From: Selenomonas sp. oral taxon 920
GTDB lineage: Bacteria; Bacillota; Negativicutes; Selenomonadales; Selenomonadaceae
NCBI RefSeq assembly: GCF_001717585.1
Contig: NZ_CP017042.1
Span: 1,642,501-1,706,500, forward strand
DNA: 64,000 nt
Direction: 5' to 3'
Made by a program: the position numbers and the translations under genes. Shown one piece after another: positions 63,843 to 64,000 of this stretch (its first letter is position 1; each line of letters opens with the position of its first letter). Under the pieces are notes generated by a model that saw only the letters and a list, made by a program, of their open reading frames with translations, had not been told where the DNA came from and ran no database searches.

Positions 63843-64000
63843 ATGGACTACAATATTCTCTGGTTTGTGCTCATCGTAGTTCTCTTCACAGGATTCTTCT
63901 TCCTCGAGGGATTCGACTACGGTGTCGGCACACTGCTCACACTCCTCTCGGACAAGGAGAGCGATCGCTCTCAGATCGTTCGCTCCATCGGTCCGGTCTG
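63843..64000 (+). CDS. cydB: Cytochrome bd oxidase subunit II, 5' end only
   Basis: The first 52 codons are in the window: an N-terminal membrane helix (WFVLIVVLFTGFFFLEGFDYGVG) with the conserved EGFDYG of CydB. GGAGG precedes the ATG. It is coupled to cydA with a two-base gap and runs off the window edge. Confidence 0.93.
   Translation, partial: MDYNILWFVLIVVLFTGFFFLEGFDYGVGTLLTLLSDKESDRSQIVRSIGPV

Overview
The window looks like chromosomal DNA of a Selenomonas-type bacterium (class Negativicutes, Firmicutes with an outer membrane). That is an inference from gene content. Firmicute markers are SigH, SepF, DivIVA, a YlmH-like S4 protein, PyrR, class III fructose bisphosphatase and AGGAGG-type ribosome binding sites. 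To these are added dTDP-rhamnose genes, a fumarase plus fumarate reductase/succinate dehydrogenase cluster, cytochrome bd oxidase, and a secreted cysteine phosphatase of the kind known as phytase in Selenomonas ruminantium. Coding density is high, the DNA is GC-rich, and GTG and TTG starts are common. I see no prophage, insertion sequence, CRISPR array or rRNA; there is one tRNA.

Layout. 1-2.7 kb (minus): rfbC (cut by the edge), rfbA, a DUF819 membrane protein. 2.9-4.6 kb (plus): dipeptide epimerase and an unknown protein. 4.7-10.2 kb (minus): a methionine/one-carbon operon with a B12-dependent methionine synthase split from its reactivation domain, a fused homocysteine methyltransferase/methylene-THF reductase, and a nitroreductase. 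10.3-12.3 kb (plus): a lone trpD and a BASS-family transporter. 12.5-16.6 kb (plus): two tandem chemoreceptors. 16.7-21.5 kb (minus): fumarase alpha/beta and sdhCAB. 21.8-26.2 kb (minus): murI, thioesterase, two poorly known proteins, rph, rdgB, phosphodiesterase. 26.4-27.8 kb (plus): brnQ and tRNA-Ser. 27.9-30.3 kb (minus): rpiB, glyA, upp. 30.4-34.7 kb (minus): an oxidoreductase, an ABC-2 exporter and a znuBC-like importer without a binding protein. 34.8-36.9 kb (minus): secreted cobaltochelatase CbiK behind a cobalamin riboswitch, and a secreted VWA protein. 37.2-51.7 kb (minus): sigH, then from pyrR upstream a long housekeeping run (rluD, lspA, divIVA, ylmH, proC, sepF, yggS, pgeF, a radical SAM protein, nrdR, rodZ, nifS, iscR, dut, hfq, miaA, an MBL hydrolase). 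51.8-54.9 kb: ileS. 55.1-60.8 kb: secreted phytase-like phosphatase, fbp, an osmoprotectant ABC fusion, an oxidoreductase. 60.9-64 kb (plus): a degenerate P-type ATPase-like protein, cydA and the start of cydB.

How it fits together. Fumarase and the quinone-linked fumarate reductase/succinate dehydrogenase form the reductive succinate branch expected of a succinate/propionate fermenter, and cytochrome bd gives oxygen scavenging. GlyA feeds one-carbon units to the methylene-THF reductase, whose product MetH uses with B12, while a B12 riboswitch controls a secreted chelatase. The item most likely to be undescribed is the protein at 60950-62308, a P1B-ATPase relative that has lost its phosphorylation aspartate and its actuator domain and sits directly upstream of cydAB.

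Many promoters are near-consensus sigma-70 type with a 17-base spacer. Several divergent pairs lie back to back, and brnQ and murI overlap in their -35 hexamers. Coordinates of starts were chosen from ribosome binding sites and four-base ATGA/GTGA overlaps. All functions are read from the sequence alone; no database search was run.
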